DNA of 45,228 nucleotides from Calditrichota bacterium (lineage in GTDB: Bacteria; Calditrichota; Calditrichia; RBG-13-44-9; J042): contig JAADJD010000041.1 in the NCBI GenBank assembly GCA_013150955.1, forward strand, positions 1 through 45,228. Direction: 5' to 3'. This document shows, one piece after another, positions 41,500 through 45,228 of this stretch. The position numbers and the translations under genes were made by a program. How positions within the stretch are numbered: position 1 is the stretch's first letter; every line of letters starts with the position of its first letter. The notes beneath the pieces were generated by a model that saw only the letters and a program-made list of their open reading frames with translations, had not been told where the DNA came from and searched no databases.

Positions 41500-42480
41500 A
41501 TGATCGGACAGTTAAAAGGGCGAGACTTCATTTCCACTCAGGACTGGAGCGACGAAGAGATTGAGCTGGCCTTACAAACCGCCAAAGAATTGAAATTCAT
41601 GTTTAAGAACAACATTCCCCATCGCTATCTTCCCGACAAAACCATTTTCCTGATGTTTTTCGACAAATCCACCCGCACCCGCAACTCCTTCGAGGCGGGC
41701 ATCACCCAGCTGGGGGGTCACGCCCATTACATCGATGTTAGCACGTCCCAGATTGCCCACGGGGAAAGCCCGAAGGATACGGGAATCATCCTTTCCTCCT
41801 ACGGACATGCCATTGCTATCCGACACGATCTGGTACCGGGTGAGGGGAACAAATACATGCGGGAGATGGCCCGCTGGGCCGATAAACCCGTCTTTAACAT
41901 GCAATGCGACGTGGATCATCCTTTTCAAACCCTGGCGGATCTGATGACTATCCGCGAAATATTTGGCGAGAATCTGCGGGGACGCAAGATCGTGGTTTCC
42001 TGGGCGTACGCGCCCTCCTATGCCAAACCAATGTCGGTACCTCAGGGACTGATCATGCTGATGACTCGTTTTGGGCTGGATGTGACCCTGGCACACCCCC
42101 CGGAATACAAGTTAATGGACGAACCCATGCGCATCGCCCGCGAAAACGCTGAGAAAGCCGGGGTGAAATTCGAGGTAGTGGATGACATGGATGCCGCCTT
42201 CGAAGGGGCGGACATTGTGTACCCCAAGAGCTGGGGCATTGAGGAATTGTTCGACCGACCGGAAGAAGCGCTGAAAATTGCCAAAAAATATCAGGACTGG
42301 ATTTGCGACGAACGCCGCATGAAGCTGGCCAAAAAAGAGGCCATTTACATGCACTGCCTGCCAGCAGACAGAGGATATGAAGTGACCGACGCCGTCATCG
42401 ATGGTCCGCAGTCGGTGGTTTATCAGGAAGCCGAAAACCGTTTGCACACGGCTAAGGCAATCATGGCCCTGACCATGTAA
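41500..42480 (+). CDS. ygeW: YgeW-type knotted carbamoyltransferase (compact form)
   Basis: This 326-residue enzyme belongs to the aspartate/ornithine carbamoyltransferase family. The carbamoyl-phosphate site is FDKSTRTRNSFE, a second phosphate contact is SQIAHGESPKDT, and the second-substrate loop is MHCLPADRG. The segment VVSWAYAPSYAKPMSVPQG matches the characteristic YgeW text (TWAYSPSYGKPLSVPQG), as does NMQCDVDHPFQTLADL. E. coli YgeW is about 396 residues; this one lacks an N-terminal stretch, two inner inserts and the C-terminal tail. In purine-degradation clusters YgeW is thought to recover carbamoyl phosphate from a carbamoylated intermediate, for ATP synthesis by a carbamate kinase (not in the window). 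AAAGGAGG precedes the start. It lies 138 bp after ygeY. Confidence 0.9.
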   Translation: MIGQLKGRDFISTQDWSDEEIELALQTAKELKFMFKNNIPHRYLPDKTIFLMFFDKSTRTRNSFEAGITQLGGHAHYIDVSTSQIAHGESPKDTGIILSSYGHAIAIRHDLVPGEGNKYMREMARWADKPVFNMQCDVDHPFQTLADLMTIREIFGENLRGRKIVVSWAYAPSYAKPMSVPQGLIMLMTRFGLDVTLAHPPEYKLMDEPMRIARENAEKAGVKFEVVDDMDAAFEGADIVYPKSWGIEELFDRPEEALKIAKKYQDWICDERRMKLAKKEAIYMHCLPADRGYEVTDAVIDGPQSVVYQEAENRLHTAKAIMALTM

Positions 42481-42485
42481 ACATT

Positions 42486-42558
42486 GCCGCCCGATAGTAG
42501 ACGGCCCGTGGCATCGCGAGTAAGGCGGGCGGCTCTCTCGACCCGGCAGAAAAGCCGG
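42486..42558. other. Structured intergenic segment between ygeW and the hydantoinase gene
   Basis: Two hairpins lie in tandem: GCCGCCCG (42486-42493) pairs with CGGGCGGC (42526-42533) around a 32-base loop, and CCGGC (42543-42547) pairs with GCCGG (42554-42558) around AGAAAA. Neither is followed by a T-run, so they are not classical terminators. They could stabilise the ygeW mRNA end or regulate the next gene; nothing known was recognised. Confidence 0.4.
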
Positions 42559-42568
42559 TGAATTTGTT

Positions 42569-42580
42569 GTAAAATTTTAC
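42569..42580. promoter_or_regulatory. 12-bp palindrome upstream of the hydantoinase gene
   Basis: GTAAAATTTTAC is perfectly symmetric and sits 24 bp upstream of the chosen hydantoinase start codon. It resembles the arms of the inverted repeat before the XdhD-like gene. A shared regulator is possible but not shown. Confidence 0.4.
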
Positions 42581-42603
42581 CACATAAACAGGTGGAAACA
42601 CAG

Positions 42604-44001
42604 ATGCCCAACACATCCCGGGTAACGTTCGATTTAATCATCCGCAATGGTACGGTGGTAACCTCCCGGAACACGCAGGTCATGGACGTGGGTGTCCGGG
42701 AGGGCAAAATCCAGGCCCTGGAACCGCATTTGTCTGCCCGGGCAAAACAGGAGATTGACGCCACCGGCCGTCTGGTCTTCCCCGGGTTTATTGATGCGCA
42801 CACCCATATGGGCATTCCCATAAAAACCACCACCTCTGCGGACGACTTTTCTTCTGGCAGTCTGGCCGCCGCGTTTGGGGGAATAACCACCATTATCGAT
42901 TTTACGGTGCAGGAGAAGGGGCAATCCCTGATCGATTCCCTGGAAGAACGCATCTCACGGGCACGCGGCAAAAGCTATGTGGATTTTCACATTCACGTGA
43001 ATGTGACCGACCAGCCGGAACGGTGGTTATCCCAGATTCCCGAAATCATTCGCCGGGGATTCCGTAGCTTCAAAACCTTTTCCACATATCGGGAAGCCGG
43101 CATGATGGTCACCTGGCCGCAATTCCGCACCATTATGGAAGCCGTTTCGGCCGCCGGGGGACTGGTCATGCTGCATGCGGAAGATAATACCGTGGTTGAA
43201 GAGGCCACCCAAAAACACCTTGATGAGGGGCAACTGGAACCGATCTACCACGCCCGTTCCCGCCCAGCATCCGCCGAAGCCCGGGCCATTGAACAGGCAG
43301 CCCGGATCGCCGGCGAGCTTCAGGCTCCGCTGTATATCGTTCACCTGAGCAGCGCTGCCGGTTTAGCGGTTGCCCTCAGGGCAAAACAAGGCGGCGTCCC
43401 CCTCTTCATCGAAACCTGCCCTCAGTACCTACTCCTGGACAAAAGCGTTTATTTAAACGAAAATGGCCATTACTTCATCACCACGCCCCCGCTGCGAACC
43501 CGCTCTGACCAGCAGGCCCTGTGGCAGGCCCTTTCAAACAACCAGGTGGATGTGGTGGGAACCGACCACTGTCCTTTCACCCGGGAACAAAAAGAAATGG
43601 GCCAGCGGCAATTTCACCAAACTCCAAATGGCCTACCGGGAGTGGAAACCCTGTTCCCGTTATTATACACCTACGGGGTTCAGACCGGGCGCATGACCCT
43701 GCAGCAGCTGGTTCAGGTACTGGGGGTTAATCCCGCACGGATTTTTGGACTGGAGCATCGGAAAGGGGACATTCGTGTGGGACTGGACGCCGATCTGGTT
43801 ATCTGGAATCCCCGGGAGACCACCCGGATTACCGGACAACACCAGCATGGACGAGCCGACTGGTCTCCTTACGAAGGCATGACAATTGCCGGAAAGCTGG
43901 AATGGACTCTGTTGAGAGGAAATGTCCTGGTTCACAATGACCAACTCATGGCCTCTTCTCCAGATGGCCAGCTCATTCCAGCGAAATCGGAAATCTCTTG
44001 A
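42604..44001 (+). CDS. hydA: Dihydropyrimidinase / hydantoinase
   Basis: This 465-residue cyclic amidohydrolase has the ligands of the two-zinc hydantoinase site: H-x-H in GFIDAHTHMGIP, the lysine that becomes carbamylated in RSFKTFSTY, His in MLHAEDN, His in YIVHLSSAAG and Asp in VVGTDHCPFT. FSTY replaces the more usual FMAY. It is the counterpart of HyuA/YgeZ in E. coli's ygeWXYZ cluster. There it would open a hydantoin-like or dihydropyrimidine-like ring made from purines. I chose the ATG 12 bp inside a possible GTG start; AGGTGG lies nine bases before it. It follows ygeW by 123 bp, including hairpins and a palindrome. Confidence 0.93.
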   Translation: MPNTSRVTFDLIIRNGTVVTSRNTQVMDVGVREGKIQALEPHLSARAKQEIDATGRLVFPGFIDAHTHMGIPIKTTTSADDFSSGSLAAAFGGITTIIDFTVQEKGQSLIDSLEERISRARGKSYVDFHIHVNVTDQPERWLSQIPEIIRRGFRSFKTFSTYREAGMMVTWPQFRTIMEAVSAAGGLVMLHAEDNTVVEEATQKHLDEGQLEPIYHARSRPASAEARAIEQAARIAGELQAPLYIVHLSSAAGLAVALRAKQGGVPLFIETCPQYLLLDKSVYLNENGHYFITTPPLRTRSDQQALWQALSNNQVDVVGTDHCPFTREQKEMGQRQFHQTPNGLPGVETLFPLLYTYGVQTGRMTLQQLVQVLGVNPARIFGLEHRKGDIRVGLDADLVIWNPRETTRITGQHQHGRADWSPYEGMTIAGKLEWTLLRGNVLVHNDQLMASSPDGQLIPAKSEIS

Positions 44002-44174
44002 GCAGATGATCCAGCTTTGTACCTGGACTCGAAAATGGATCCCGTGTAATCGAATGATGAACAACGAAGCCTTTTACAACGATTCCACTTCAACAGTCAG
44101 AATATCGGGCTTCCCGAAAGGATGGGCTGGTTGAGGCAAACAGCGGATCATCAATCAATTCCAGAGGAAAGGTT

Positions 44175-44930
44175 GTGAAAACGGCCCTCATTTCAATCGA
44201 GGCGTACAATATTTTTGTGGCTTATCGGGAGGGAGCATCTCCCCTTCTGTGCTTCATCCACGGGCTGGGATGCGATCATAAGCATTACGGTGCCGTCTGG
44301 GATCATCCGGCCATGGCGAACCATGCCATTCTGATCCCGGATCTGCCGGGATACGGCTTCAGCAGCAAATTTCCCGAAATGGATTACTCCCTTAATAAAA
44401 TGGCCGAATTGCTTCACCGTCTTCTTCATCTGTGGACATCGGATTCGGTGGTTCTGGTCGGGCACAGCATGGGAGGCGCCATCGCTCAGCTCATGATCCA
44501 GCAAAACCCGCATCCCATAGCGGGATTTGTTAATGTGGAAGGCAATCTCATCGGCGCCGATTGCACATTCAGCCGGAAGGCCAGTCAGGTGGACTTTTCC
44601 ACCTTCGCTTCCCTGCGTTTCCCGGCGCTTCAGCGCGCGTACGAAAATCACCCCTACGGCCGCAGTTTAAAACGGAGCCTGGCACACACCTTTTATCAGC
44701 AAAGCCAGGATCTGGTACAATTGTCTGATAGCGAAACGCTGCTGAATCATTTTCTTCACATGTCCTTACCGCGGGTGTACGTGTACGGGGAGAAAAATCG
44801 TTCGCATCCGGTACTCCCGCGTTTGAGCACCGTCTCCAGAATCGAAATCCCAAATAGTGGCCACTTTCCCATGCTGGACAATCCTGATGACTTCTTTGCA
44901 TCCATTGCCCGCGCCGTTGCCAGTTTTTAA
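44175..44930 (+). CDS. Alpha/beta hydrolase
   Basis: This is a 251-residue alpha/beta-hydrolase-fold protein. The oxyanion motif is FIHGLGCDHKH, the nucleophile elbow is LVGHSMGGAIAQ (Ser), and the base is in PNSGHFPMLDNPDDF (His); an acid is likely in YVYGEKNRS. The cap region has LIGADCTFSRKASQVD. It has no signal peptide. The start is a GTG with AGAGGAAAGG upstream. It lies 173 bp after the hydantoinase gene, same strand, so it may belong to the run, but no substrate is suggested by the motifs. Its stop codon runs directly into repeat copy 8. Confidence 0.85.
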   Translation: MKTALISIEAYNIFVAYREGASPLLCFIHGLGCDHKHYGAVWDHPAMANHAILIPDLPGYGFSSKFPEMDYSLNKMAELLHRLLHLWTSDSVVLVGHSMGGAIAQLMIQQNPHPIAGFVNVEGNLIGADCTFSRKASQVDFSTFASLRFPALQRAYENHPYGRSLKRSLAHTFYQQSQDLVQLSDSETLLNHFLHMSLPRVYVYGEKNRSHPVLPRLSTVSRIEIPNSGHFPMLDNPDDFFASIARAVASF

Positions 44931-45140
44931 CCCGGATTTTGCATTAGCCTACGAATGACACGAATGAACCCAGATTGTTCTTTAGAACCACGAATCACAC
45001 GAATGAACACAAACAAAATCAACCCAAATAAAGCGTTAAACCACGAATCACTCGAATGAATTCGAAAAATATCAACAAAATAGCGAATATATCCAGGAAA
45101 CATTTTCATTCAGATAGAATCAAGTGCATTTTATTTTACC
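44928..45140. repeat. Dispersed palindromic repeat, copy 8 (three left ends in tandem)
   Basis: The stop codon of the alpha/beta hydrolase gene is itself in TTAACCCGGATTTTGC, the first left end. Two more follow at about 44967 (AACCCAGATTGTTC) and 45021 (AACCCAAATAAAGC), each with a CACGAATCAC(A/T)CGAATGAA block; then one A/T core runs to TTTTATTTTACCCG. The right ends are missing or degenerate, so this looks like successive insertions at one edge. Confidence 0.8.
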
Positions 45141-45163
45141 CGTTGTGCGAATTAGACAATCCA

Positions 45164-45228
45164 AACCGTTAAAACGGTTCTATAACTTATTGTTACTACA
45201 GGAGTTGCCCACCCAGATAAATCTGGGT
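45164..45228. other. Two short hairpins at the window edge
   Basis: AACCGTT and AACGGTT (45164-45179) form 7-bp arms around two bases. ACCCAGATAAATCTGGGT (45211-45228) has perfect 8-bp arms around AA. The second resembles the AACCCAGAT end of the repeat family meeting its mirror copy, cut by the window edge. Neither has a clear T-run inside the window. Confidence 0.45.

Noticed and set aside
44002-44174. Small gene between the hydantoinase and alpha/beta hydrolase genes
   Set aside because: The only frame begins inside the hydantoinase gene in another phase and its product has no recognisable feature or ribosome-binding site.

Overview
The window (45,228 bp, roughly mid-50s % G+C by eye) is bacterial chromosome. 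The lipobox PPIase, YidC, an EnvC-like LytM protein, two outer-membrane beta-barrel-type proteins and a lipoprotein-rich secreted fraction indicate a diderm. The barrel families, the DUF3098-like small membrane protein and the many dispersed 'CACGAAT...ATTCGTG' repeats resemble uncultured FCB-group lineages (Calditrichota/KSB1-like). The lacI promoter is a consensus sigma70 type (TTGACA-17-TATTAT), which argues against Bacteroidota proper. This placement is an inference; no 16S gene is present.

Region 1 (1-5,080): a partial secreted protein, a LacI-family regulator with a consensus promoter and two palindromic operators, a lipoprotein parvulin-type PPIase, an unusual receiver-DHp protein and an enoyl-CoA hydratase. 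Region 2 (5,082-14,331): the origin-proximal housekeeping block mnmG-mnmE-yidC-yidD-rnpA-rpmH (minus strand) with two perfect 16-bp parS sites bracketing mnmG. It is followed divergently by a ParA-family ATPase, a beta-barrel protein and an EnvC-like protein. No dnaA, parB, rsmG or DnaA-box cluster is visible. Region 3 (14,485-20,546): dut, a nucleosidase-fold protein, an outer-membrane-barrel/SppA fusion protease, mannosyl/glucosyl-3-phosphoglycerate phosphatase, a DUF3098-like protein and tRNA-Val(UAC).

Region 4 (20,821-44,930): an accessory metabolic island matching the anaerobic purine/uric-acid degradation (selenium-linked molybdenum hydroxylase) gene set. It holds two fold-type-II PLP enzymes, an XdhD-like Mo hydroxylase fused to its [2Fe-2S] domain, YgfK, SsnA, an orphan H-NOX sensor, a conventional xdhA-xdhB-xdhC operon, YgeY, YgeW, a hydantoinase/dihydropyrimidinase and an alpha/beta hydrolase. 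Interspersed are a MTH1187-type thiamine-binding protein, a GpgS-like glycosyltransferase and a tRNA-dihydrouridine synthase. Likely logic (inference): Mo hydroxylases oxidise or reduce the purine ring. SsnA, the hydantoinase and YgeY open and hydrolyse the rings and amides. YgeW moves a carbamoyl group, and a PLP lyase handles the amino-acid product. The YgfK here lacks the internal FAD/NAD(P) module of E. coli YgfK, and the usual YgeX, YqeA, YqeB, YqeC and YgfJ partners are not in the window.

Eight clusters of a roughly 170-bp imperfect palindromic repeat occupy most long intergenic gaps, often starting directly at a stop codon.
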